Assembly (NCBI GenBank): GCA_963662155.1 | Contig: OY759274.1 | Location: 23,615,122-23,679,121, forward strand | Source of the DNA: Lamellibrachia columna | Lineage: Eukaryota > Annelida > Polychaeta > Sabellida > Siboglinidae | DNA length: 64,000 nucleotides | Direction: 5' to 3' | Translations under genes and position numbers: made by a program | Notes under the pieces: model-generated | What the model saw: the letters and a program-made list of their open reading frames with translations, nothing else | The model's database searches: none | Told to the model about the DNA's origin: nothing | Part shown: one piece after another, positions 1 to 11,837 of the stretch | Layout of the letters: each line of letters starts with the position of its first letter | How positions within the stretch are numbered: position 1 is the first letter of the stretch

Positions 1-652
1 ATAACAACCACGGGGAAGTCATGGTACATTAATGAGAAGCAGTCAACGAACTGCGATTGCGGGGAACTCCAGACAATATCCCACCGCCTCTGCTGCCGAC
101 TACTGAGCGATCCGTGCACACTGGAACATCACCAACACGGACCGGACAAAGGCTTGCGGCCGAAATGGCAACACATCCATAAATTACACGAAAAGAAAAG
201 AACTTCATCTTCTAAAAAGGGTTCGAATTATCCCGCGTAAGTCCTTCAATTGTTGTTCGTGGCTCATTGTCCGCTGCCGCTGTTCGTCTCTTCCATGCTC
301 TTGCGCCGAAGGTGTCGTACAAGGCGGAAACAATTGCAAGCCACCTTCCTCAGTCCTGAATCACTATTGTTTCTATGTATACAACGTGTCCTCTTTCTGG
401 TGGCATCCTCAGCACACGAACCAAGCATGTCCATCTCTGTTTTCTGTTGTCGGGAAACTCTCCTGTTGACATTCTTCTCTTTCTTCTCTGTTTGTTTTGT
501 GCCAGTGGATTCTTCCGGAGGCAGATGCTCTCAAAGCAGTTAAGGTTAGTTTGCATTGCTCGCGTGCGCCTCCAGCTTTCCGATCAATACATCAGCACTG
601 AGATAAAAATTGAATTAAAGATGTTCATTGTTCATTCTAACACCATTTGAAT
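1..652. other. Unassigned sequence
   Basis: Short overlapping open frames occur on both strands between 250 and 650, but none shows a recognisable domain, splice-site pattern or repeated motif. I see nothing I can name here. Confidence 0.5.
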
Positions 653-2105
653 ATATGAATGAATGAATGAATGAAGTTTATTTCAACACAAACATCAAAG
701 CAAAAAATTACAATTGAATTATAATGTCATAATTATAATGTCATAATTATAAAGTTGAACAAAAGACAAGACGTAATTGTATTACTTATAATACTTGCGC
801 CATTGCAATACATTATGATAAGACAAAATGATAGTATATACAGTAGTATGCATGTGTTACAATATATATTATGTACTTATACATGACTAGCATAATGTGA
901 ATGTTTCAACTAGATACTTATCCAACATACCAACAACCACACTGATGAAGACCAACATCATTAAATTGATGTTATAAAGTATTGTTATAATAAATTGCCT
1001 TTCCCCTACCAAGAACTGTTGAACATTTGCAACATAACTATTTAGCATGTTATCAGTATATTTGTTTTTAAGATAATGAACACTTAGACAGCTGAACTGT
1101 TAAGTGAATTCCATAGCTTTACATCTTTAGCTGATAAACACATACGTTTTAGATTGGTACGGAATATTTTTTTAATGGAACACTGCATGGTCATGTAAAC
1201 AGAGTCATGCAGAGTGAACAACGTTTGTTTATTCATAGGTAATGAATTAGTATATGCCTTGTACGCGATAACAGCAGTTTTCAACTCAACTATATCTGAC
1301 ACTTTGAGAATATGAAGATAACAAAATAGCCTAGATGTATGATCCAACTTCTTGGCACCACAAAGTAACCGAACAACCTTCTTTTTGTAACAAGACTAAA
1401 CAAATTACATTAGATGCATATGTGTTGCCCCATAGTTCAATACAGTACATAATGTAAGACATATGTGTTGCCCCATATTTCAATATAGTACATAATGTAA
1501 GACATATGTGTTGCCCCATATTTTAATACAGTACATAATGTAAGACATATGTGTTGCCCCATGTTTCAATACAGTACATAATATAAGACAAAGAGAGATA
1601 GTTATATAAAATAAAAGTTTAGATTGCACCAGAGAAATATGATTCTTCTATGTTAACTTGGCATTAATTAAGACACCTAAAAAGTGTGTGACTTCAACTC
1701 TGTTGATTTCTTCATTGTTTATTTTTAAAGAGATAGGTGTCTTCACACTACGATTTCCAAAAATCATATAATTGGTTTTCAACACTTTGAGAGATAACCT
1801 GTTTACTGCAAACTATGTATGTAGCTTATTCAACTCATAATTTGTCAACCGGACAAGTTCATATTATTCATATCAAATTTATATTACTAGCACAGCAGAA
1901 CATGTTAGTATCGTCTGCAAATAAAATTATTTTTAATATTTTTGAAACACTGTAAATATCGTTGATGTACAAAACAAACAACTTCGGTCCTAAAACAGAA
2001 CCCCGTGTAACACCACAAGATAAAGTAAATACTTTCAGTTCTTTTGAGGGACATTCAACCTTGCCGCAACGATTGTCGGAAAGTTGTCTATTCTCATAAT
2101 ACCAT
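653..2105 (-). mobile_element. Degenerate LINE, 3' part (reverse transcriptase)
   Basis: Read on the minus strand, about 2040-1890 encodes a recognisable RT core: GVTRGSVLGP followed by LYINDI and then FADDTN, which are the conserved blocks before and at the catalytic aspartates of CR1/Jockey/L2-type non-LTR reverse transcriptases. Downstream, 1347-1084 encodes the C-terminal region (ending LWNSLNSSAV), where such proteins typically have a W-N-x-L motif. Frames are broken, so this is a dead copy. The 3' end on the minus strand is marked by short tandem TTCA units at about 657-676, the usual kind of LINE tail. The copy is 5'-truncated near 2105. A 43 bp tandem repeat has expanded inside it. 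Confidence 0.75.
1416..1586. repeat. 43 bp tandem repeat, about 4 copies
   Basis: Four adjacent copies of a 43 bp unit, each containing ATATGTGTTGCCCCATA and then AGTACATAATGTAAG, with a few substitutions between copies. It lies inside the LINE remnant. Confidence 0.85.
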
Positions 2106-3000
2106 ACTGTATATATTGTCAGGCATTCATTTATTCAGCTGAGTGAATTGGAGTTCAGCAAAACTGTCGAACCCCTGTCCTCCAGATTTAACTCTTGCAC
2201 TAAGCTACCGCCACCATAAAACATATTTCATAACCTGTTTACGAATATTTTTTATGTCCAAATAAGTCAACAATAAATACAACTTTGAATGCGCATGTAT
2301 TGTTAAACGTATGCAATATAAGACACAGAGTAAACGTTATGAAACGGTGTGTGTGGATTTTGATGCTTTCTTGACACTTTTATGTAATACTTGCGGAACA
2401 TCGTCACTTCCGGCTGCAACACGTGGTTTAAACATATGCCAGTGCCACATACGCACAAAATCTAATGCGTGGCATTTATTTTTTATTTCAAAGCGTAACA
2501 TCAGACGAATTTATGCTGCATATGATACATTTTTATATCGCTTAATACATATGATGGCTTTGATGCTCCCGTATTCGGGTTGGTGGGTTTGCTGTGCGTT
2601 AATAACACGATTGTACCTGTATAATATCCGGACAGGAGTGTACGACGATTTTCATTGGTTGAATAATACGGAGCCAGTTGGATATTTCGCATAATTGAAT
2701 TGCCTCAATGCTTTGAACTTTTCGAACTCAAATTAGGCGTACATCCAAATTAACAATGTTAGATTCCATGTTTTAATCATTATTGCCGCACATTTAAAGA
2801 AGTAGGCCTATATTTACTGTCAGAAATAGTAGGCATAAAAAAGGAATTCGAAAAAAAAACTCACTTGAGTTACCCGTCTTCCCCGCTTACTAATCGACGC
2901 CATCTTTCTTGCAGCTGTTTTTCTGGACATTGCGACACCGAATGCATTATGATTTATAACATCTCGGTTGGTTAAAAAATAATATCCCTGCAAACATTCT
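2106..3000. other. Unassigned sequence with one 127-codon open frame
   Basis: The only longer open frame is 2311-2694 on the plus strand (127 aa, with hydrophobic and cysteine-containing stretches). It matches no family I know, has no visible splice context and may be chance. The remainder is AT-rich with no recognisable feature. Confidence 0.3.
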
Positions 3001-3002
3001 TA

Positions 3003-3265
3003 CTCAAATTAGAAGGAGGAAGTGGAACTGGACAGGCCATAATCTCAGGAAGCCAACACAACACATTACACTACAGGAGCCACATGGCACCCGCAGGGCA
3101 AATAGGAAGGGGAATACCGAGAAACACCTGGCGTAGAGAAGTGAAAACAGAGATGACAACACCAGGATATTAATAGAAAGAACTGGAAGCGCAAACCCAA
3201 AACCGTGTCGGGCGGAAAGGAGTCGTTGGTGGCCTATGATACGCCATGGAGTGACATGGCTTAAT
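3003..3265 (+). mobile_element. LINE 3' end remnant (RTE/Nimb-like ORF2 tail)
   Basis: Frames across this stretch give decayed versions of the C-terminal tail of endonuclease-reverse transcriptases: GIPRNTWRREVKTEM resembles the G-R-P-x-x-W-R segment, and the end (ESLVAYDTPWSDMA then stop) resembles the usual W-x-x-L-V-x-x-L-C-S-T ending. Several frameshifts are needed. Family assignment is by pattern only. Confidence 0.5.
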
Positions 3266-3383
3266 TCGAGTAAGTCAGATATTTTTACTATCGTGATCTT
3301 TCAATACACTTTTATGACATACTTTTAGAAAGGCGACAATATAAAAAACATTGCGTGATTATTATCCACGAGGTAAATTACTA

Positions 3384-3426
3384 GTTCCATTCAGTGCTAC
3401 ATCACTGATTTAGCACTGAATGGAAC
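3384..3426. repeat. Perfect 15 bp inverted repeat (hairpin)
   Basis: GTTCCATTCAGTGCT at 3384-3398 and its exact reverse complement at 3412-3426, separated by 13 bases. No associated gene or element was identified. Confidence 0.8.
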
Positions 3427-5055
3427 ATGCAGAACATGAAAGCAATACGATGATCAAAGGCAGCGAAGCTTGCACGCACGCACACGTCCACATATAGAAT
3501 CAAGCACACACGTCCTTTTCAACACCACTGCTGCAAAAAATAACGTTATCTCCCGTGTTCGTTCAACTTCTCCAGCTGCTAGGCAATGAAGAGACGTCAC
3601 TGACTCACAAGGCATCGCCGTCATCAAAGTGAACGCGCTCCACATCACTTTTGGAATCACAGCTCGACTAATGCTGCGCGTAATCGATTGTCTGGTATAT
3701 AAACTACGACAATCTCGTATCGGACTTCTCACGATCGGGATGCGATATATTATATTGGTTCTTTTAGTCTTGTGACAGGCAATACATCATGATGCAAAAT
3801 TAAATAGCCGGCAACGAAGCGAAAGAGATAATGTGTTCAGAGTGATCATAAATCACGAGCAAATATATTCGCAGCTCGTAAAGCAATGATTCATCAGATT
3901 GGTGGATCCAAAGTGACATATATTATACGCAACCAATAAACCTATATGAGTTTGACGCTTGTGTTTAACGGCATGTGTTGACTGCATGTCAGAATGACGT
4001 CATTACGACGACTATTGCAAATCCGACGTAGTTGACACATTGACGTATTGGTTATATGTAAAAGAGACAGGGTAAATGGAAACGTGATTGCATTTTGAGA
4101 GATGTGACATCTTATGTTCGCATAGTTCATGATATGTATTATTCTGAAAACAACGAGCCCGTCTTCAGGTACATAAATTAAACCCACAGCAATAGTGTGT
4201 GCATATTTAAATACGTTTACACGTGTAAAAAGTTGTGCAAGAATATCAGCGCAATTCCTAGCCAGGTGTGGTCACTCATACCGTCTTGGTGCCCACAGCA
4301 AAAACCTTGCCAAACGCATTTAATCCACAATGGCAGAGTGGACAGCTTTTCGTTATAAGGTTATGATCTAACAACTGTTTTTTTACCGTAGGTATATGGT
4401 TTTCCTTAAAGGGATAGTACAACGATTTTCATTCGATGATTTATTGGTGTGTTGATAATTACGATAAAGTGATCTTTGTAATAAATGTTTGTCCTAGCAG
4501 GCACGTGTACAGTTATAATATATTAATGTTTACTAAGAGTAAATATGTAAGCTGATAAAAACTTTAAAAATTTATATTGCTAACATATTGGGTCAATCGT
4601 TTTGTTAGGGAATTATCGGTCAGTTCGGTTTCCCCTGACTGCTTGTGGAAGCTGAGGATTGTGGGTGTGCACATCAATGTTTGTTATTGTAGTTGTACAA
4701 AAAGCCGCGTTGCGAAACCTTGTATTACGACAGCAACAAAATTGCCCTTTATGATCCAATGTCACATCAATCAACATATGACGTAGGTACGAATGGCCCA
4801 ATGACACCGTGAGCGTGACTGTTCCGAACTCGTCACAAGCTCAATCCTGTTAGTTCCTTTCCCTACCGTAATACGTAATCAAATACACCATTTAAAAAGC
4901 CAACCTTCATGACACCTTTGGGGGGGGGCACGAGAAGACGGGGCCGCCAAAAAAATTTACTGAATAATTTGCAGGACTGGACCAGCCAAAGCGTATCGAC
5001 CCTACCACGCACAACAGAAGACAGCTTAAAGCTGGCGACGACTATATGGAAATGG
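3427..5055. other. Unassigned sequence
   Basis: About 1.6 kb with only short open frames on both strands and no domain, tandem repeat or inverted repeat that I can support. A G-run occurs at about 4921-4928. Confidence 0.5.
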
Positions 5056-5233
5056 TAGGGTAGGGCGGGGGAATACGCCCATGCTTAAGCAAGAAATTGA
5101 ATAATAACAAAGTTTATTCGAAAAAACAGTTCTATTCTCCGAAAGAGGCAATTACACTCTATTAAAATAAACAGTATTAAAAGTTTGATTACACAGAGTT
5201 TTCGAGTTATACGCATTCTAAAAAAGTCTTATG

Positions 5234-5309
5234 TAGGCGTATTGCCCCTTTGCTGGGGCAATACGCCCACAGAAAGGGGCAAATCGCCCAGTGGTAGGCG
5301 TTTCGCCCC
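5234..5309. repeat. Left subterminal motif cluster of the Tigger-like element
   Basis: Four near-palindromic copies of a 14-15 bp motif related to the terminal repeat: 5234-5248 and 5295-5309 in one orientation (TAGGCGTATTGCCCC type), 5255-5268 and 5276-5289 in the other (GGGGCAATACGCCC type). Such clusters could bind the transposase; that is inference. Confidence 0.85.
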
Positions 5310-5604
5310 ACTACAAATCAGGGAATCGTGTTGACATCACATTTGTCACGTATAACATACATCTGATACCTACCAATTAAGCATATATATTTCCGTATTA
5401 TACGGCTAATGGCAGTTTAGTATAATTGATACAATTAAATAAATGTGTCATGCATACTGCCATTCGTCTCATTTATGTCAAGCCAGCACAGTTCCTATTA
5501 TGGTCGTGTATAACATTATATTGAAACAAATGTCATAACTGAAAGGCATTACGGTAATGGTTTCTCTGTTGCTATTAGCCATTACATGACATGAAGTGAC
5601 TGTC

Positions 5605-6103
5605 CTAGTCCTCGTCTGATTCACAGTTGGGACAAATGAACTCCGTGTAGTCTGGTGTGCACTGCTCGTGTGCCAATTTCTTGCACATTTGACCCTGGAT
5701 CCATTTTCCCAGCGATTTGCGAACGCTCAGGTTGGGATGTCTTTCTAGAAAGCTCTTCAGTCAGTCTTTTCCGGCCAACTTGTTTCTCGCCGTCTTATGC
5801 CAAACGTCTGACATCAGTAGGAGTTAGGCCATATATGGCCATCTCCATTGTCTGGATGTGGTCATGATTGACCAACTCAATCTCCGGCGGCAGCGCCGAT
5901 GAGGAACCCAACCTCACCTTTCCAGGTGTGTCAACAAGGGCATCACGGTGTCTGCGAATAGTGCGAGACGGAATTACCAATTCTTTGCTGACACGGATGA
6001 GCGGCATGCCGTCTCTAATCTCCCCTAATCTCAACGCATCTCGCAACTTGCCATCACCGCACACTCCTCTGTTTGCTTTTTTGTTGTAATGCCTGACCTT
6101 GAT
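5605..6103 (-). pseudogene. Internally deleted Tigger-like transposase
   Basis: The minus strand reads through VRHYNKKANRG into a helix-turn-helix psq domain (KLRDALRLGEIRDGMPLIRV, then PSRTIRRH), followed by YGLTPTDVRRLA. This is the usual N-terminus of Tigger/jerky-like (CENP-B type) transposases. A stop follows at about 5796. One frame over comes KLAGKD-stop-LKSFLERHPNLSVR, where the family has KLAGKDWLxxFLxRHPxLSxR, so a Trp codon (TGG) appears to have become TGA. The frame then jumps straight to a C-terminal tail (KWIQGQMCKKLAHEQCT and CPNCESDED, then stop at 5605) that normally follows the DDE domain. The catalytic core is absent, so this copy cannot mobilise itself. Confidence 0.82.
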
Positions 6104-6338
6104 TTAGACTGCAAATGAACATACAGGATAATTAAATGCGGTATAATAAAGAAATGTAATCATGCATATCTATTGTCTGCTTTACATTAAGTGGTGCACA
6201 GAGACAGATAGTAGTAGGATTGCTATTGTTAGTTGTATAATTATTATACCAAAGGTATGACTATATATATATATAATCTATATATATATATAAATTATAT
6301 TTGCCCACGTTTGCAAAATGTTGATATGCCACAGCGGC

Positions 6339-6394
6339 GGGGCAAAACGCCCACCTAGGCGTACTGCCCCCTTGGTTAGTAGGCGTCTCGCCCC
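6339..6394. repeat. Right subterminal motif cluster of the Tigger-like element
   Basis: Three copies of the same motif at 6339-6352, 6356-6370 and 6380-6394, with two more in or beside the right terminal repeat (6711-6724 and 6729-6742). The arrangement roughly mirrors the left cluster. Confidence 0.85.
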
Positions 6395-7021
6395 AATAGT
6401 ACTAATTTGATCAATAGGTGGCGTCCAATAAGCGTCCTTATTATCACCCACAATCAATGCTGCTAATATGTTTACAAGTTAATTATGATGATATATGCCT
6501 AGTGGCAAAACTAAAGTTTACGATGACTTTATTAACACAAAGGTAGACAAATTTTACATCAATACCAAGAGAAACACGAAACGTTGATTTTCATACTTAC
6601 TTTCGAACCTCCACTTTAGCGCTCTTGTCAGAAGAAAGCGAGATATGGCAGCACTTAAAAAAACGTAACACGTGGTATACTGCATTAGGCGTTCGTTGGA
6701 AAAGTACTATGGGCGTATTGCCTCACATGGGCGTATTGCCCCGCCCTACCCTACTCCTACGACCATCCCGGTCAAACGATGAAGGTGAATGTGAATACAT
6801 CATCCCATCTCACATGCAACTTCCCCACACCCACAGTCATATCTTCCTCGTTGTTTACTTTATATCTCCACCATCCCGTTCGCCTGCTTATGTGTTCTCA
6901 CACAAAACAAAACACGGTTCTGTATTGAACGTCTCTCAATGCATGGAGGAAAACTTTCTGGATGGAGGAAAACTCACTGTCGCAAGGGCCGGCTTACAAA
7001 TACAGAAGGACCAGTTAAAAC

Positions 7022-7440
7022 TGCATGGCCGTTTTACATTCCCTGGTAGGCATGTTTACACTGTCGGGAGTCATTGTGGTATACCAGGAGAATGTACGTT
7101 TTACATTTTACATGACCGTTTTACATTCCTTGGTAGGCATGTTTACACTGTCGGGAGTCTGTGTGGTATACCAGCAGAATGTACGTTTTATATTTTACGT
7201 GACCGTTTTACATTCCCTGGTAGGCATGTTTACACTGTCGGGAGTCATTGTGGTATACCAGCAGAATGTACGTTTTACATTTTACATGACCGTTTTACAT
7301 TCCTTGGTAGGCATGTTTACACTGTCGGGAGTCTTTGTGGTATACCAGCAGAATGTACGTTTTATATTTTACATGACCGTTTTACATTCCCTGGTAGGCA
7401 TGTTTACACTGTCGGGAGTCATTGTGGTATACCAGCTAAA
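7022..7440. repeat. 87 bp minisatellite, about 5 copies
   Basis: Five copies of an 87 bp unit containing GGCATGTTTACACTGTCGGG. Units alternate between two subtypes (CCCTGG with CATTGTGG versus CCTTGG with C-TGTGG), giving a 174 bp higher-order period. Because 87 is a multiple of three, open frames run through the array (295 aa for 6625-7512, which starts inside the neighbouring transposon). I treat these as by-products. Confidence 0.9.
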
Positions 7441-7890
7441 TATAGAATTTGCGATGCCTTAAGATCGACGGTCTTGCAACTTTCCTTCTATTTTGGAGGG
7501 TTGGCCAGATAAGTGTGGACAACATACTAGTACCACTGGATTCTCTAGAATAATCATGTAGTACAAAACAGGCAGCCCTGCGTTGGATTTTTTCCATTTG
7601 ATTGATTTGACATGTTCGGCATGGGTCCCATACGGCTGAGGAATATTCGAGTTTAGGCCTGACAAGGGGGGTGTATGCTTTCGCCTTTACTTCTTGTGAG
7701 CAGCTGTGTAGATTTCTTTTGATTAGCCCGATAGTTTTATTTGCCTTAGAGGTGATGTTATCGATGTGGGTTTTCCGTTTAAGATCTCGCTGTAATTCGC
7801 CTCCAAGATATGGATGGTGACTGACAAACTTGAGAGTGACCCCTTCCATGACATATTCCATTTTAGTGGGTTTTTGTTTTATGCACATGG
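7436..7890 (-). pseudogene. LINE reverse transcriptase, C-terminal fragment
   Basis: The minus-strand frame encodes a typical post-catalytic RT segment: YLGGELQRDLKRKTHIDNI, then KANKTIGLIKRNL, VRPKLEYSSAVWDP and KIQRRAACFVLHDYSR. These are the thumb and connection motifs of CR1/L2/Daphne-like LINEs. The fragment lacks the endonuclease and the catalytic palm, so it is 5'-truncated. Its 3' part runs into the 87 bp minisatellite. It belongs to a different LINE family from LINE A described below. Confidence 0.8.
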
Positions 7891-7983
7891 AGTGTATAGC
7901 ATTTTTTTGAGAGAAAAAAACAGCAAAAAAACAAAAGAACAATCATTTAACCAGATTAACAAAATTGGTCTCCAAAAGAAAAA

Positions 7984-8150
7984 TAGATGGCAAATGGACA
8001 AAGAAGCCACTGGCTTATCGAGAGACCAACGATGACTTATTTATGTGCAACCCGCCCTTCTGAGATATTTGTCATTAAAAAAAACATATTCACGCTGCTA
8101 GCGTTTAAACAATCTGTATATCATTCATCATGTGTTGCGAGAAAAAGTAC
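7984..8150 (-). mobile_element. LINE A 3'-end fragment
   Basis: Matches, with substitutions, the 3' UTR and last codons of the LINE A copy at 20571-24382: the stretch with GGCTTATCGAGAG, then AACCCGCCC and ACATATTCACGCTGCTAGC, is shared in the same order. Strongly 5'-truncated. Confidence 0.8.
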
Positions 8151-9344
8151 GTATACATAATCAACGCAAGACATGTGATGTTTTGCTGAAAAAGATGTCG
8201 TTTTGCTGAAAAAGAAAAAAACCAGAATTGTCCATTGAAGAAATATTAACTAAGTCAGGTATTACACCGAAATGGTACTTTCACGGTGGGGAGAAAAAGC
8301 TAATGCGTGGGTAACAAAATGCATATGACGGTACATAATTAGAAAGAAACTAGGAAAAGGCTATGACGAAGAGGACGATATGAGCCGATTCCTCGTTGTC
8401 GTTTCCTGATTGAATCCGGGTTGATTGGACAGAGGGCGCTAATGAACCATCCTTACATCTAGGCCTCCATCACCGCTTCCGCTACAAAAACGTATCAATG
8501 CTGATTATTTCTAATTTAAGATTGCCACAGCGTTGAAGCGTTGCCCGGGGTGGTGATGGCTAGGAGATGGACGTGGCGATGACAATTCTAAGAAAGATCG
8601 CTTGTACGGGGAAGTGAGTTGGCTGCAGGCTGGTATTGATTTTCCTGTTGAAACAAATGCTAGACGCGAGTCAGGCAATTTTACACTGTGCGAAAGAAAT
8701 AGAAACTGCGTACTCTGATTGTTGTCTTGGAGTTGACCTGCAGTAGGTTTTGCCCGTCGGCGAATGGACAGTTCCGAGTAGCTTATTGTCCTTAAAAAAC
8801 CCAACGTTCAATATACATCTGTACACAGAGCAGTTAGCGACAACTAGCTAAGTCTAATCTGGCCTTCAACGATGGCCAATGTGCGAAGTAACAATGTCTA
8901 AATTTTGATGCTTGCGGTTATACAAATACTCATTTTAATAGGGGACGCAGGTGATTTTTGTTACGAGGCGATTGTTGACGAGATAATGCACTTCCAGTCC
9001 CCAAGTTGTGCACACCATAGAGCGTTAAATGCACCTATGTCATTATAAAATAAGCCATTGGCGTTAATATTATCACATTGTAATGCTAGTTGTTTTAATA
9101 AATAATAGAAGTAAATGTATTGTTGTTGTATGTTCTGTTTTAATTCCAGATATGTTTATGTGTGAATTGCGATAGCGGGCAGCGTGTCGTTGGGGGAAGG
9201 AAGTGAGCATTTATGGGCTAATTTGCATAAAACCAACATGGCGGTTGACGAGACTTGTGTCCCATATTGGTAGCAGCGTAGATAACGTATAGGTTGAGCA
9301 GAGCGACTTTCATGGAACCATTCGACTGAGATCGTCATCGATCA
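8151..9344. other. Unassigned sequence
   Basis: About 1.2 kb with only short open frames (for example 8511-8804, -) and no recognisable domain or repeat. Confidence 0.5.
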
Positions 9345-10730
9345 ATGTGTGACCTCAGGCTAGACCGTTTATTGTACAAACAGGAACATATAAGGCTAAG
9401 CAGCGCAATGTGTGACCTCAGGCTAGACCGTTTATTGTACAAACAGGAACATATAAGGCTAAGCAGCGCAATGTGTGACCTCAGGCTAGACCGTTTATTG
9501 TACAAACAGGAACATATAAGGCTAAGCAGCGCAATGTGTGACCTCAGGCTAGACCGTTTATTGTACAAACAGGAACATATAAGGCTAAGCAGCGCAATGT
9601 GTGACCTCAGGCTAGACCGTTTATTGTACAAACAAGAACATATAAGGCTAAGCAGCGCAATGTGTGACCTCAGGCTAGACCGTTTATTGTACAAACAAGA
9701 ACATATAAGGCTAAGCAGCGCAATGTGTGACCTCATGCTAGACCGTTTATTGTACAAACAAGAACATATAAGGCTAAGCAGCGCAATGTGTGACCTCAGG
9801 CTAGACCGTTTATTGTACAAACAAGAACATATAAGGCTAAGCAGCGCAATGTGTGACCTCAGGCTAGACCGTTTATTGTACAAACAAGAACATATAAGGC
9901 TAAGCAGCGCAATGTGTGACCTCAGGCTAGACCGTTTATTGTACAAACAAGAACATATAAGGCTAAGCAGCGCAATGTGTGACCTCAGGCTAGACCGTTT
10001 ATTGTACAAACAAGAACATATAAGGCTAAGCAGCGCAATGTGTGACCTCAGGCTAGACCGTTTATTGTACAAACAAGAACATATAAGGCTAAGCAGCGCA
10101 ATGTGTGACCTCAGGCTAGACCGTTTATTGTACAAACAAGAACATATAAGGCTAAGCAGCGCAATGTGTGACCTCAGGCTAGACCGTTTATTGTACAAAC
10201 AGGAACATATAAGGCTAAGCAGCGCAATGTGTGACCTCAGGCTAGACCGTTTATTGTACAAACAGGAACATATAAGGCTAAGCAGCGCAATGTGTGACCT
10301 CATGCTAGACCGTTTATTGTACAAACAAGAACATATAAGGCTAAGCAGCGCAATGTGTGACCTCAGGCTAGACCGTTTATTGTACAAACAAGAACATATA
10401 AGGCTAAGCAGCGCAATGTGTGACCTCATGCTAGACCGTTTATTGTACAAACAGGAACATATAAGGCTAAGCAGCGCAATGTGTGACCTCATGCTAGACC
10501 GTTTATTGTACAAACAAGAACATATAAGGCTAAGCAGCGCAATGTGTGACCTCAGGCTAGACCGTTTATTGTACAAACAAGAACATATAAGGCTAAGCAG
10601 CGCAATGTGTGACCTCAGGCTAGACCGTTTATTGTACAAACAAGAACATATAAGGCTAAGCAGCGCAATGTGTGACCTCAGGCTAGACCGTTTATTGTAC
10701 AAACAAGAACATATAAGGCTAAGCAGCGCA
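9345..10730. repeat. 63 bp minisatellite, 22 near-identical copies
   Basis: Twenty-two head-to-tail copies of a 63 bp unit (starting ATGTGTGACCTCAGGCTAG), uniform in length. Almost all variation is at two sites: G or T in CAGGCTAG/CATGCTAG (T in units 7, 16, 18 and 19) and G or A in ACAGGAAC/ACAAGAAC (G in units 1-4, 14, 15 and 18). The unit is 21 codons long and has no stop in at least one frame on each strand, so the array forms a 478-codon frame on the plus strand (repeat begins MCDLRLDRLLYK) and a 474-codon frame on the minus strand. No gene context supports translation. Confidence 0.97.
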
Positions 10731-11837
10731 ATGTCTAAGAGCCATTTTTCACGCCCCAAAAATCATGCAATCGCTCCATGAATTTGCATGCACATCGATC
10801 ATACGTCATTTATATGACGGCCGATTTATTTCCACTGTCACGCTAAACACATACAAACAAAAAACTGAACCGCTTGCTGATTCTCCGCATTGGCTTTGCT
10901 TTCTAATCTGAACACATATATTCCGTGCATTTGTCATTGGAAACATCAAAGCGAGATTTTTTAGCAACGCATCCGATTGGTTGATACGGCAAGTGGGCCT
11001 TGCATTCTCGTTCCTGCTTAAGGCAGAAACAATACATCTCCACTTCTGTCAGTATGCAGCATGCTTAGCAGCCTGGCCCTTGCTAACGTAAATTTCCCAT
11101 AATTCCCCCTCTACAATTGTCCTTCGTGCTGTTTTTGCACATCATAGTCACCAATGGTTAACCTTTAATTAATTTGAAGCTACTTATTTTTTACGTGGTA
11201 CAATATCACTGATTACTCAAACCTGGAGTTGTTTGTTGTGCTAAATGTGCAACGCATGCATAATAACATTGATTATCACTCCAACCAAGAGTACATAGAT
11301 CAAACGGTACTTTTGGTTCTTTGATGTTTCACTGCATCGACTTGATTGCGATTTAGCGAGTGTCGCACGTGAAGAAATACATTTCGAAGACAACGTACTA
11401 CTGGTGTGTCAAGTGCACCGTCGTATAAACGTGAGACAGACGTGATTCTGGGCATGACAAACATGTGCATAATTGCCACGAGCGACTCGCTATTTCGGTC
11501 GCTCTGTGCGCGGCTAACGACTCAAATTTAAACTAATCAGCACTCTCGATAGGTCCTGACAATGACGGACAACTGGAGTATTGGGTTGACACCGGCTAAA
11601 ACTGGCGACAAAAACAACCACCTGTCTAGACAGTATCGGTCGACAGTAAGACAATAGCATTGCCTTGCCTGGCGTTCGCTACTGACGAGTCCTGGGTAAT
11701 TAGAGAACATAACTATCAAGTCTGTCACAAAGGAATCATGCTTTTTTCACAACCTCCGGCCTCATTTGTGCTAATCAGGGACCCATTTAGGCCTGTTGTG
11801 TTGTCCTTTATCTTGGTCTCACATTGTCCTGACTAGG
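10731..11837. other. Unassigned sequence
   Basis: About 1.1 kb with no open frame of note, no domain and no repeat that I can name. Confidence 0.5.

Larger units (their letters stand above)
5058..6751. mobile_element. Non-autonomous Tigger/pogo-like DNA transposon
   Basis: A 1694 bp element bounded by 26 bp terminal inverted repeats (5058-5083 and 6726-6751; one mismatch) beginning GGGTAGGGCGGGG, with a TA dinucleotide directly outside each end (5056-5057 and 6752-6753). TA target duplication is typical of the IS630-Tc1-mariner group, including Tigger/pogo. The interior carries a broken transposase gene on the minus strand that keeps the N-terminal DNA-binding part and the C-terminal tail but has lost the DDE catalytic region. 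Clusters of GGGGCAATACGCCC-type motifs lie inside each end. An AT-rich stretch with TA repeats lies at about 6260-6298. Confidence 0.88.

Noticed and set aside
6625..7512. 295-codon open frame, +
   Set aside because: It starts inside the Tigger-like element, crosses its right TIR and then follows the 87 bp minisatellite. It is a by-product of a codon-multiple repeat, not a gene.
9345..10781. CRISPR array at the 63 bp repeats
   Set aside because: There are no unique spacers: the full 63 bp unit repeats, and the genome is animal. It is a minisatellite.
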